This document shows positions 34,017 through 45,835 of a stretch of DNA of 64,000 nt, piece by piece. Positions within the stretch are counted from its first letter, which is position 1. Each line of letters opens with the position of its first letter. Both the position numbers and the translations under genes were made by a program. Origin of the DNA: Adiantum capillus-veneris (taxonomy: Eukaryota; Streptophyta; Polypodiopsida; Polypodiales; Pteridaceae); contig CM043950.1 of NCBI GenBank assembly GCA_014529385.2, positions 82,036,843 through 82,100,842 of the forward strand. The letters are read 5' to 3'. The notes beneath the pieces were generated by a model that saw only the letters and a list, made by a program, of their open reading frames with translations, was not told the origin of the DNA and did not search any database.

Positions 34017-34035
34017 TTGGCGCCCTTGCCAAGGA
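34017..34035 (+). other. primer-binding site of E2
   Basis: TTGGCGCCCTTGCCAAGGA follows the LTR directly. It resembles the TGGCGCCGTTGCCGGGG-type PBS of many plant gypsy elements. Confidence 0.7.
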
Positions 34036-34566
34036 TATGATCCTTAGATGGTGAGTGACCTAGTGCATATTTAGAGCGTTCTTTTTCGAAGATTTGTCTC
34101 TCCATTCCATTTACACCTTAGCAGTGAAGCAGCTAGACAAGGGATTTAGTGCTTAATAGAGTTTAGAAGTTGAGGACTTGCTAGATCTATTCTTGGGAAG
34201 TAAAGAGGGTTGTGAGTGAGATAGCCAAAAGCATTCCATTCTTTGATTTTCTCATTACTTTTAGAGTGTTGTTTTGTTTTCCGTTTTGACTTTATTTTGT
34301 ACCATTCTATTTGTTTTTGTTTCATGTTTCATTTCAGTACTTAGGAGTAGGGTAAATAGAAACTACCGCCATCAAATTTGGGCTAAAAGATTGAAGAAAA
34401 AAGAGGGGGAAAATCATATTTTGGCCGAAATGACCATAACTTTGAAATTCAGAAAATCTGATGGTAAAGACCTCAAAAGAGATCCAAATTCAAAAATTTG
34501 TAGATCAAGAGCATCAACAGACTCTTTAGAAGTAGTCTGGAAAGTTTGGCCAAAATTTGTGGAGGA

Positions 34567-36367
34567 ACATGGATCGTGATCCATGTACCCCAGAGACCAA
34601 TTTTGCAGAAAAGTGATCAATGATAGTGAGCATTAGTGGGACGTTGCTCTGATCAAGTTTTCTTGAAAGAAAAAGTCAAAAATCACATCAGAATTGGCTG
34701 TTAGGACAAAAACACCAAAACAAGGATTCAAACATAAAATTGGGCAAATCTTGAGATTTTGGGATCCAAATTCAAAAAGGGGGTGAGATTTGGCTTCTAT
34801 AGGGCATAGAGAACCAACAAACAAAATTCATGACAAAATGTTCTAAACATGGATCGCGATCCATGTACCTTTTCGACATTTGGGGCTGATATTTGACAAG
34901 TACATCCTTGATAACTAGTGGAACCACTTTGCCCAAAGGGACTATGCCAAAAATTTGAAAAAAGTTGGTCAAAATAGCCAAATACAGAAACTAGCCAAAA
35001 ACCGCATGGCAGACAGAATAACTCACTTTTGACTAAGAACATGTTGGCCAAATTCAAAAAGATTTAGGGAATAGTGTCACCATAACATGGACTCCAAGCT
35101 GACCAAGTTTCATGTTAAAATGAGGTCAAACATGGATCGCGATCCATGTACCTCATGAAAACATTTTGAATTTTTTTTGAATGAGATTTGAGTAGTAGGT
35201 CGCTAAAACATAGACAACCAACTTTACCAAAAGAACCATATGCAAAAAAGTTGTAAAAAGGGGTTAAAAGAGCCAGAAACAGTTTATTGTCAAGACTGCC
35301 ATAGCAAACAGTAGAAGTCAGTTTTGGTTGGGCAAAACTGATCCAAATTCAAAAAGATTTGTGGAGCAAGCTACAAACATCATAAGCTATCAGCACACCA
35401 AAGATCAGGTCCAAAAGTGGTGGAACATGGACCGCGATCCATGTATCCTTGAATTTTTTTTGGACAAACTTTTGTAGTCCCCAAAGAAATTTTGTCAAAA
35501 AAGTTCAAAAAATGGGTGAAAAGAGCCAAAAACTGCTCACAGAGAAAAACCCTAAAATAGACCTAGGGATTGACTTTTTCTTGACCTAAAGTGATCCAAA
35601 TCACATAAAAACCATATAGCAGGGATCAGTGGACCAAGGGAAAGCTCTATACCAAGTTTCAGTGCATTCTGACACATAGGTACATGGATCACAATCCATG
35701 TTCCTTTGTCACAGACTGATACCATATTTGCACCATAGCTAGAGGACATCATAAGGAATCTAGTGGTCTTTTCAAAAGTGAATTTGGATACCAAAAACCA
35801 AACGAAAAGACAAGAGCTGTCAAGTACTCTAAGCAAGTGCCAGAATTGACCTAACTTTCAATCCAGAGGTCCATATTCAAAAATATTGATACCATAGGAC
35901 CTACTAATCATGCTAAATCTGATGGTACCAAGAGAAGTCAATTTGGGCTCCAAACATGGATCGCGATCCATGTACCCATCGTGACAGCTTGACTTGAAAT
36001 TTTTCAGATCAGTAGTGCATACACAAGGAAACATATATCCAAGTCCAGTTTTGGAAAAAAATGATTAAATTTGGGTCAAAAGGGAGTAAAATAGGTGGTA
36101 GACTAAAAACCGCAGTGCAGACCTAGTGTGGGCTATTTGACATGTCAAAACAAGTCTAAATCCAAAAAGATTTGAGATTTAGCTTGTGGACATAGTCAGG
36201 AACAAGCTCCTAAGAGGACAAGTCCAGATGTGGTTGAATGTGGATCGCAATCCATGTACCTCAATCTCAGAATTTGCTGAAAATTGGTATATAGCCTACT
36301 TATGACCTTGACACAATCAAAATTTGGAAAAAAAAATTGACGGAGGAATATGGATTGCGATCCATGT
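34567..36367. repeat. E2 palindrome array: ACATGGATCGCGATCCATGT x8
   Basis: Copies start at 34567, 34847, 35130, 35425, 35682, 35954, 36238 and 36348. Gaps are 280, 283, 295, 257, 272, 284 and 110 bp. Three copies are perfect; the others differ mostly by CG to TG or CA in the centre. All sit in non-coding leader between PBS and gag, in a longer degenerate repeat of about 280 bp (words such as CCAAATTCAAAAA recur). Confidence 0.95.
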
Positions 36368-36949
36368 ACCTCCGCATAGTTGGGGTATTTGACTTCATGA
36401 TCTTGTAGATATACTTGAGTACATTCCAAATCTCAACTTTGAGCTAAAAATACCTTCGGGAGACTAAGATACAAGCCAAAGTTCTTGTGTTCTGGTCTTG
36501 AGACTGTTTTGAGTGGCTGTTTTGAGTGCACTTCACTAAAATTGCTCTAACTTTTGATAGACAACTTCAAATTGAGTCAGGTATAGCTAGAAAGAAATCT
36601 TGTGGGCAATAGGACACACCTAGACCAAAATGAATTTTAGAGATGAATTTTACCAGGTTTCCTAATTCCAAACTTTTAGGGTATCCCAAGACCAGTTTTC
36701 AGAGAGACCAAAAAGTCACAAATTCATGACTTTTGAGACACCTTACCAGGGGCAAAAAAGGATAAGTTGCACTAAGCCAAGTTGGACATTTCAAGTACTA
36801 TCTTGAGAGATATGAGCCTTGACCATGACAAATCATCCACCACCATGGTTTTCTACTCCACTTAGAGACATGAAAAATGCAAAAATGATGCAATGCCGAC
36901 AACAGGGGGATTGGGAGAATACCTAGAGGAGAGAGACCCTCTGATAAAC

Positions 36950-38467
36950 AAACCAAATGTGAGATTCATCAAAGACAATGAATCCATGAGAGTTATTACG
37001 GACTATGCTCATGATGGCTTAACAGATTCACAAACGGGGAGCCATACATATTCTACAGGTGTGTAGAACCCAATGCTAGAGAGTTGACCACCCATAAGAA
37101 CCTCTATGCATTCACCTATATAGATGCGCACGGAGTGCAAGTTTTGATGGTAGATAAGTATGAAAGAGAGTACAAACTTGTTAATCCAATTGACTTAGAA
37201 TGCTACACATACAAAGGTACTCCGATCTCTACTTACTTTCAGTCAAAAAATATGCCAAAACACACATCAGAGAGGATTCCAGCGGGATTTTCTCCAAGAG
37301 GAGAGGAGAGAGTGAGAGACATCTTTCCAAGAGACCACAAATTGGTTAGATTGGTGAGTGAACCACAACGTTTAAGACCATACCAAGTGGCTCAATGTGT
37401 CAAGACAAAATATGGTCGGTCAAAGGATCCATATGCTCATGTCTCTCTCTTCAAACAAGTTTTGAGAGCTGAACAGATTGGAAATTTCCATATTCAATAT
37501 GAGGGATTCGGGTTGACATTAGAAGGAAAAACTTTGACTTGGTTCCAACCATTGAACAAAGATGATTTTCCAAACATAGCACAACTCTTACATGAATTCA
37601 CATAAGAGTTCTCAAAAAGGGGAATCAAACATAGCACATTGTCCCAAATCTACACTTTCAAATAGAAAAAAGAACGAAAGAGTGAAGGAAGCTTTGCTTC
37701 GCTTCAAACAATACATAGAGAGATTTCCCATGAGAGAGTTACCGCAATATGAGAGATTATTAGTTCTCTTCATAGAGGGCTTGAGAAACGAGACTCTAAA
37801 AAAGGACCTACATTTGAAAGGATGCACGTCATTTGATCAACTCACTAGAGACTCTTTATATCTAGTTGACAATTGCAAGGCCTACAGAGAGGTAAGTGAA
37901 GATACCGACAACACTACTAGTAGTGCCTCATCTCCAAAGAGAAAATAAAAAACAAAGAGAGATGTTCAAACTCCTTGGGAACCAATCATTGATCAAGTAA
38001 TTGAGGGGGTAATTAGAAGAATAAACCAAGGCTACAAACAAAACCTAGATGCACAACAGCCTCAATTGAGGAGATTTCATACTTGTGGAGGGGATCATCC
38101 CACTCCATGGTGTAGCACTCAACCAAAATTGCAACGTATGCTAGGGAAGCAACCGCATCTTCTAAATGATGGTAGAGTAGTAGGCAACTATGCTCAACCA
38201 ACGTATGTTCCACAACCCATGAAAAACCAATACTCCATGGATGTGAATACGCTCATGTTCATAGACAATCAGGAGTATGGTTCAAAGAACATCCTCACAA
38301 GGCAAGAACAACCATTGGCTGGATCGCCAGCTATGAAACAAGAAGGCCCATGCTATGAGTGTAGAGGTGATCATTGGGCACAAAGTTGTCCAAAAAAGGG
38401 TCCACAAATAGAATTATTTGTACTCTATGATCGTTGTGGGATAGACCATCTACGCGAACACTATGCT
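36950..38467 (+). pseudogene. gag of E2
   Basis: Open segments at 37033-37605, 37592-37948 and 38066-38473. N-terminal part: NLYAFTYIDAHGVQVLMVDK. Capsid part: RPYQVAQCVKTKYG, EGFGLTLEGKTLTWFQPL, FSKRGIKHSTLSQ, LPQYERLLVLFIEGLRNE and SLYLVDNCKAY, each with a clear counterpart in E3 Gag. Zinc knuckle CYECRGDHWAQSC near the end. Broken by TAA at 37603, a frameshift just after it, and TAA at 37946. The protein is cut at 38467. Confidence 0.85.
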
Positions 38468-38550
38468 TGTTAGGAAATATGATGTAGCCAATAGATATTT
38501 GCGTAGATTACTTGATGGTTGGTGAGAGATAGATTTCACACACACGAGAT

Positions 38551-38552
<2 letters not shown>

Positions 38553-38620
<68 letters not shown>
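38553..38620. repeat. (GA)n microsatellite
   Basis: About 66 bp of uninterrupted GA dinucleotides within the LTR-like insertion. Confidence 0.95.
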
Positions 38621-38622
<2 letters not shown>

Positions 38623-38731
38623 ACACACAATATACGTGGTTCACCCAATGTGGGCTACGTCCACGAGAAAGCAGCCACTCAATAGCTTTAGTACTTCAAA
38701 GGAAGAAGTAATTTACAAAGGGATTATACCC

Positions 38732-40077
38732 TTAACACTAGAATGGTAACCTAACAGGACATAAAAGTGTCCTTTCAGGGTTTTGGGAAAATTTTCCAAA
38801 ACCATAGTAGATCCACTCATTTTGAAAAATCCTTTCATGAGCTTATAGTTCAATAACTACTACATATGGAAAAAATGAGAAACTTGTAATTTTTCTCATC
38901 CCTTGGTCACTACAAGCCTCCAAAATTGATGGACCAGTGCATTTTGCCCAAAACAACAATTTCTTATAGTTGATTGCATATAAATAAGAGTGGGGATTTT
39001 TGTAGGACATGAGATAAAATGCCCCGTTAACTTCAATGGGTTGGTGACCAAAACATATGGTTGCTTTTACCTCACTAATTTTTTTTTGGGCAAAAAAAAA
39101 GGTACAAAAAAGTTGCATTTTTGCCATTCTGCGGACCTATCATCAAAGCTTCTATAGTCACGCTCAATACAGATACTATATACATGTTTTCTTAGTTCCC
39201 TTTGGGCCTTTTGATTCAAAAGGATCCATGGAGCATGTCAAAAGGATAATGGATCTCTTACAATTGGAACCTTGGGGGCAATGATAAAGTGCTAACTATA
39301 GCAAACATGAAAAGACTGGGTTTAGCATTATGACCTCTAGAAACCCATAAAAACTACTCAATATCTAGCCAAGTTTGTAGTCTATGATTAGATATGGTTA
39401 CTACCTACAAAATACACACAATTGGCCTAAGAAACTAGCAATATTGAGAAAGTTATACTTGCTACTCTAAAATGTATCGTATTCTTCAGTAATCAAAAAA
39501 CTCAACCATCATCATATACTATGCTATATAGCATATTAGGTCCCCCAAAACTCAAGGAAGATTAGCTTTATGTTATACATTACACTTACACAATCAAAAT
39601 TGAATTTGGATATCAAGAAAGCCACCAAAAAATCATAAAAGTGCTAATTTTGGCCAAAAAACAGGATTATGCAATTCTTATAAATTGGTCATAACTTTCA
39701 ATTTTAACACTTAGCTCTCCCTACAAGCATCAAAACATGCTGAGAACTATGAAGGCCTAACCTCTAGCCATCTAAACCCCACAGACATGAAGTTTAGAGT
39801 GGTATAGTTGCCAAAAATTTAAAAAAAGCAAAAAACAGGACCCGTTTTTTCACACAGTTTTAGATTCAAAAATGTTGTGCAAGAGTAAGGTTAATGGTGA
39901 GATCGATACTCCAAAAAAAATACTAAGTTTTTTTTAGCTCATAAGGCAACTTTGTGGATATATAGCACCTAGAAATTCATTTTCATACTCTTCAAATAAT
40001 TCAAGCAAAATGGTCACTTAACAGGACACAAAAGTGTCCAAGGACATAAAAGTGTCCTGTTACCATTCTAGTGTTAA
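38732..40077. mobile_element. piggyBac-like MITE with TTAA duplications
   Basis: Left end TTAA-CACTAGAATGGTAAC (38732 on) and right end GTTACCATTCTAGTG-TTAA (to 40077) are exact inverted repeats of 15 bp plus TTAA. Next to both ends lie short foldbacks of the form GGACA(T/C)AAAAGTGTCC (38757; two copies at 40024-40057). Inside (1,338 bp) no transposase is found. TTAA duplication with a C(A/C)CTAG start is the mark of the piggyBac superfamily; a CACTA MITE is less likely because CACTA elements duplicate 3 bp. Confidence 0.7.
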
Positions 40078-40356
40078 TAGAGCTCCCGCGTTGCTTCACT
40101 CTCACCACCTCACACTCACCTTGTTGCATCAACCCCACACTATGAAATGTGTGTGTAAATGGCCTCCTTTTATAGGCCAAAAGGGCTACCCTCTCTCATG
40201 AGAGGTAGCCATGTGTAGCCGCCCTTGTGTAGGTAAGTCCAAATCAGACCCTCCAATCTGCCCATGTGTGGCCGTCCTTGAGAAGACAAGTCCTCTTTTG
40301 CACCCGCCATTGAATTCAGCCATCGACCATCGGACATTGACTTCCGACCACCGGCC

Positions 40357-41289
40357 TGTTCGAAGCTGGACACACCCCACGGCATCTAACTACTCGGCGG
40401 ACTATCATTTTTGTAATTATTCATTCATTAAGAAAAACCCGATTTTTCACCTTGTAAATATTGGGACTTACAGAAGTTTTCATATTGTATCCCAGTTTTG
40501 ATAGTTAGATTGAGTAGATGGTTGATTTTGGAACATTAGGGTTTGAGAAGTTTCCAAGGTATATATACCACTTTTTGACCTTAATGAAGGACCTTTTGTC
40601 ATTTTAAACAAGTTTGAAGTCTGTGAGTGAGCGTACTGTGTACGTGAGAGAGAGTGTGAGCTTCGTCTTGACTCTACATGTGCTAGGATGGTCGGAATCG
40701 AGTGCGGAGAAGTGCAGCGTGTTGCCCACGACTACAGCTACGAGCCGATACCCACATTGCGCGCGTACAGTCCGGCTTTGGGAGCTCCTTCTACGAGCTT
40801 CATCGGTTGTTTGGGTGAGCATACGTTATTTGATTTCGCATTGCAGCATATCCACGCGTTCACATTGAGTAGAGCTACACATTAGGCACTTCGGATTTTG
40901 GAAACAAAGACCTGCAGATTTCGGCCAGACATCCTACGTGTTTCTGCACCGGGTGTTGTGGGTCGTGATTTTGGTTCATAGACCTTAGGGAGAGCGGCCT
41001 ATAGGTATTAGTAGGGTCTCCTTCAAGTTCTATGGTGTTTCGAAAGTGTTTGATGGGTGTTCGGCTCTAGCAAGCGTTGTAGGAAGTATCCTCTTTTGCA
41101 CTCTTGAAGACTGTGACTTAGACAATTGGTAGGGACCTTTGTAGGAATTATTTAGGAGTCGATCAAGTGTAGGTTGACACCTTATGCTTGCTTCCACGCG
41201 TCTGCGGGTCGAGCTTCATCCTTAGCTGACATTACTTGTTAGGTGAGTTCTCGCTGTGCTGACGTCCGTCGCGGCGTACCCGTCCAACA
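40357..41289 (+). repeat. 5' LTR of E3
   Basis: Starts TGTTCGAAGCTGG, ends GTCCAACA just before the PBS (933 bp). TATA box GGTATATATACC at 40559-40570. A half-site of the E3 palindrome, ACATCCTACG, is at 40929-40938, 360 nt before the LTR end. Confidence 0.95.
40559..40570 (+). promoter_or_regulatory. TATA box of E3 LTR
   Basis: GGTATATATACC about 200 bp into the LTR, kept in the 3' LTR as well (about 59312-59323). It fits a promoter that starts the genomic RNA some 30 nt further. Confidence 0.65.
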
Positions 41290-41308
41290 TTAGCGCCTTT
41301 GCCGAGGA
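41290..41308 (+). other. primer-binding site of E3
   Basis: TTAGCGCCTTTGCCGAGGA directly after the LTR; close to the E2 site TTGGCGCCCTTGCCAAGGA, so both probably use the same tRNA. Confidence 0.75.
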
Positions 41309-41830
41309 CGAAAACCTTAGGTAGGTGACCGAGACTAATCCTTGAGGATTGGGATTTTTGGCTTACCAAGAGTCTCGCCTTACATTTAGATAGGATCAGA
41401 GGGTGGAGGACTCTCTAGGTCTTAGAGGGAGTCTAGGAAGCGTGTGTCTGTCCTAGATCCTTCGACTTAGGTAGAGGAGGTAGACTTAGGTAGTTTTAGG
41501 TAGTAGTCGAGTTCAAGAGTAGGAGTTGGGTGGTAGAAGCGGTGAGCGGAGAGCTTGAGAGTCCGGAGAGGCCAAAAAGCAACCAAAAATACCATTATCA
41601 CCATTTCTTCATGATAGGTAGGAGTAGAGTAAGTAGGACATCATGATTCAGATCTAGAGCAATTCATGCATGTACACTTGCTTGGTTGAATCATTACAAG
41701 TTTGTAAAAGACGCAAGAGTGTGGTTGAAAGCCTAATTGAAGTCCAAAAGTTACTGTGAGTGTTTGTGATAGGTCTACAGAGCATCAGCGGCATTCCTGT
41801 CAGAAAAAAACTTTAATTTTAAGCCAGGAG

Positions 41831-42694
41831 ACATCCTACGCATAGGATGTCTATAGGCCAATCTGGGAGGAATTTTGGGATTTTGAGTTGACCAGTGTGT
41901 TCAGAAGGTAGGGTTTACCCTAATTTCAACTGGAAAGTGGAAATTTGGCCATCTCTTGACAGGATAAGGCCAGATAGACTAAAATTGCTAGACATCCTAC
42001 CCAAATAGTGCCAAAACATTAACTTGAGACCAAAACCATAAGATGGCTGCATGAGTGTGTCTTGCGTGATATATTGAGTGACTGAAAGGGGTTTCACCTC
42101 ATTTGGGCAAGAAAATTGGGTTCAAAGTGGACTTTAGCACTTTTAAATCAAAAAGCAAAAACAGATGAAGTTTGGGACTTTTGACATCCAAATCGAAATC
42201 TAAGCATACCACTGGGATACTGACATCAAGGGGAAGCTGTGGAACAAATCTGGGGTCAAATAGGTCAAAAAGACATCCTACGCGTAGGATGTCTTCTGAG
42301 TGATTTGGGACTCCAAACTGAAATCTGAGTATACTAAGGTGATGAGCAACTCAAGGGGAGCTTGGGCCTTTAGTTTGAAGCCATTCTAAAGAAAAAGACA
42401 TCCTACACGTAGGATTTCTAATGCAAGAAAATAAAGCCAGAATTTGACTTTGAGCATTGTAAGGTGTTATATAGCCTCAGGCAAGCCTGCTAGTCAATTT
42501 TGGTCCAATTTGGAGTTGATTAGATTGATCAATACCATCAACAGGCCGTCGGAACAGATTTGTGACTCATTGACCAACTTATAGAAGTCCAAATCAAAAA
42601 GTAAAAGCAGCTGTAAGCTCAGCACAACAAGGGGAAACAACAGTGCAAAAAATCCAGGCAAAATACAACAGGAGACATCCTACGCATAGGATGT
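41831..42694. repeat. E3 palindrome array in leader: ACATCCTACGCGTAGGATGT x4
   Basis: Copies start at 41831, 42273, 42398 and 42675. One is perfect; two have CGCA for CGCG in the centre; one (42398) has two changes. Flanks share words such as CCATTCTAAAGAAAAAG. Leader from 41309 to 43330 has no other clear content and no long ORF. Confidence 0.95.
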
Positions 42695-43330
42695 CTATTG
42701 GGGCATACTGTAGAGAAAATTTGACCTAGCCTAGACAGTGAGGTTCCATTTGGCTTAAGGGTTCCAGAACTTCTTTCAAAAGTGAATTTGGACATCGGTT
42801 GCCCATTTGACAAAGCAAAGACTGAATTCAGACTTTTTCACGTAAATTGGCCAACATCAGAAGGAAGTACTGTTTCAGATTAGCAACCTAATCCAAAACA
42901 TCAGCAGTGTATAAAATACAGTAGTGGTTGAGATTAACTCTCCAGTTATACCAATCATTACTAAGATAACCTCTAGCAGATAAATGCTTTGATTCAATTG
43001 CCAAAATTAAAACTCTTGTGTAAAGGTATATTCAACAACAAAGCAAGAACTTGTGCAGAAACTGATCCGTTGCCAGGTGAGTGGTTGAATTTGTGATAAG
43101 TTGCATTGATAAGTTTGATGAATTTAAGATCAGGAAGATACATTGTTAGAGACCAGAAGGTGGCAGGTGACCAAGGTAGCTTAGTGTCCACCGAAGAGAG
43201 TGTAACTTAGGCAAGGCTAGATCCGCTAGCACCGATTATTGAGGAAGGTAGTGATACTGACACTTCGTCAGAAAAATCTTTCTTCATGATGGGTAGTCAA
43301 TAGCTAGGAGGTTTCACCTATGATGGACCT

Positions 43331-45835
43331 ATGCGAGAAGGAAGCACCTCCCAAAATCCTTTGAATGATTCCAAGCTTACAGTGATCTTCCTAGAGGGAA
43401 TGAACTCAAGAGGAGCCCTAGTCTATTCTGACTATCGAGGCCGCAAGTGCATTTGTATCGAAGAGAGGCCACCACAAAGATTGGAGATAATCCGCGTGTA
43501 TGATGATGGAGATAGATTTCGAGACGAAAAGGGGAACCACTATTTAATAGTTAGCAACCCTGAAGATTACAACGGATATGGAGATAACGTTGCTAAAGGG
43601 AAAATGGTTTCAGAAACTCAAGAGCCGCCACCAAACATTGATCGGCCCGGAGCTATTTTTATGTATGATAAGAAAACAATCAAGATTCCAACTTATAACG
43701 AGAAGGTGGGAATCTACAAACACGAGAGTGAGGGTATTGTCTCTTACTTTTGCAGCAAAGAACCATATGTAAACGAACTAAGCAAAGACAAAGTTCTTTA
43801 CTTATTCTCTTATGAAGCTGCTACGGGGAAGGGCATAGTTTTTGTTGATAGATATGGGCGAGAATACCAGCGTATTCTCCTAGAGGCAGTAGAAAGAGAA
43901 ACAGGACCAGGAGCATCAGCATATGCCCCTGCAAAAATGCCGAGAGCCGCCCACACACCAAGAAAGTCAAGGAATCCATTTTCAGATGAGTATGACACTA
44001 CCTCACATTATACCCGACCGCAAGCATTCAACAACCAAGACCAACCAGCAAACCAGCCATCATTGCAGGCATGGCTTCGACAAAGTGCAACAATGGAACC
44101 AGACCGAAATGGAGATGGTTATCAAGCCGCACGAGGGCTTAGGGATTTTCAAGAACCACCACACTATTCAAGGTATCAAGCAGAGAGTAAGCCAAAAACA
44201 CAAGGCTCGACCGAGCCTGGAGGACCACCCATGGAACGAGTTCGAAGAGAAGAACCACCTCCAGCGAGAACCGTTAGAAATTATGGCTTAGGAGCACCGT
44301 TGGAAAAGGAACCAGCCTATTACAGAAGGCCTGAGGAGGTGTATCGACTTGGACGGGGTGATCCAATGATGAGATTTGTAGACCATTGCAGAATTAGACC
44401 TTCTCAAGTGCAAAAATGGGTAAACAAGAAATACACAGGAAACAAAGACCCAAGAGATCATGTAGCAGCCTTTGTGCGTGTAATTAGGGCCGAAGAGGTG
44501 TTAGATTTTCCTACCCAGTTTGGAGGGTTTGGAATAACCCTAGAGGATGATGCTGCAACTTGGTTCGACTCTGTGGAGCGTAGAGACTTTGAGTCGATGG
44601 AGGAAGTGTTTGACGAGTTTATTGAGGAATTCTCTCAAAGGGGAATAGCTCATAATACTATCTCACAAATCCATAAATTCAAACAAACAGATGGAGAATC
44701 TGTACGGAAGGCAGCCCTAAGACTAAAAAGATATGTTAAGTTCTGTCCTGTTGAAGAACTGCCAACTCAGTCCAGACTTATGCTGATATTCATCCAAGGA
44801 CTAAGGAATGCAGATCTCCAGAAAGACTTACATATGAAGAGGAGCACGACGTTGAATGAGTTGACCAAGGAGGCTCTGTACCTTGTGGACAATTGTGCGG
44901 TCTACAAAGAAGGGGAGTTCAAGGACCTTGATGACGATTCATCTTCATAGCAAAGTGGGAGCAAGTCTTCAAAGACAACATTGAAAGGAGAAATAGCGGT
45001 AAACCAAGAGGAGCTCGTAGATGAAGTGCTAAAAAAGATCAACTTGTACGCCAAACCCCCGGCTAAACAGCCCAAGTGGTGTGCTATTGAACAAAAATGG
45101 ACAGACCATGGGACCGAGGAATGTTATTATAACAAGGGATATGTGAGGGAGAAACCTTACACTCCCCAAGCCCCTGTAGCTTCCCCTCAAGTTCCACCGA
45201 TGCCTAAATATCAAGCAGGCAACTTACCAGGACCTGTAGGTGTAGAAAGACCACAACCAGTGTTGGGGCAACAACCACCCCTACCAGGTTTATGACCAAT
45301 GGGTATAAGATACACACCAACGGAAACTGAATTAGAAGAAAAGGCTTTGGTGCCTATGCATGCATATTATGAAGATCCCAATGGATATGCGGCAAACTCT
45401 GTCTATTATCCATCGGAAGAACCCTCGACACCAGAACCATGGAGCATGATAGGGAATCAAGGACCTCCAACTGCTGCACAGGCCGCAGGAGAAGGAAGAT
45501 ATAGCTTAGATGAACGAACATTGTTGTTCATAGACAATGGAGGCATGGGTGGACAGAGACAGGCTTACCAGCAAAGAGGGGCTCAAGGAGCACCTCAGCA
45601 ACCCAAGGGCCCCTGTTGCAAGTGTGGCGGAGACCATTGGATGAGAGATTGTCCTCATGATGAAATCATTAGAGTCAATGCTTATTGCCCAGAATGTGGA
45701 ATTACTCATTTGATTCCCGATTGCCCTAAAAACCCGAGCAAAGGAGCAAAAACCACCTTGAACCTGTTGGAAACAGTACCTTCTAGTGGAGGATCGGAAA
45801 ATGAAACAATCATACCTATTCAGGCGATAACATGA
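43331..45835 (+). pseudogene. gag of E3
   Basis: One frame of 835 codons broken by TAG (44948) and TGA (45293). The N-terminal third has two similar modules: VIFLEGMNSRGALVYSDYRG (about residue 17) and YLFSYEAATGKGIVFVDRYG (about 158). A Pro/Arg-rich linker follows. Capsid domain about residues 350-530: RPSQVQKWVNKKYTGNKD, FGGFGITLEDDAATWFDS, LPTQSRLMLIFIQGLRNAD. Two zinc knuckles near the end: CCKCGGDHWMRDC and CPECGITHLIPDC. The ATG at 43331 is the first after the leader; GSTSQN follows. The end overlaps the next frame by ATGA (45832-45835). Confidence 0.9.

Larger units (their letters stand above)
33107..38467 (+). mobile_element. Ty3/gypsy element E2, truncated
   Basis: Plus-strand order: LTR (about 33107-34016), PBS, a 2.9-kb leader with eight copies of a 20-bp palindrome, then gag up to 38467, where another LTR-like sequence cuts it. 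No pol and no second LTR are in the window. The Gag is clearly related to that of E3 (40357-60032), so E2 is a sister family. Confidence 0.8.
38468..40356. mobile_element. LTR-like insertion in E2 gag, itself split by a MITE
   Basis: E2 Gag coding ends where TGTTAGGAAATATGATG begins. The sequence then holds a (GA)n tract (38553-38620) and a GTGGTTCACCCAATGTGGGC / TACGTCCACG stretch of a kind often seen in plant LTRs. After removal of the MITE (38736-40073) it continues as TAGAGCTCCCGCG and a CTTTTATAGG block (about 40169). Its end was not found: E3 is inserted at 40357 and the remainder may lie right of 60037. LTR nature is inferred. Confidence 0.4.

Noticed and set aside
34567-36367. Regularly spaced palindromes as a CRISPR array
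   Set aside because: Spacing is about 280 bp with diverged but related spacers, in a eukaryotic retroelement; no cas genes.
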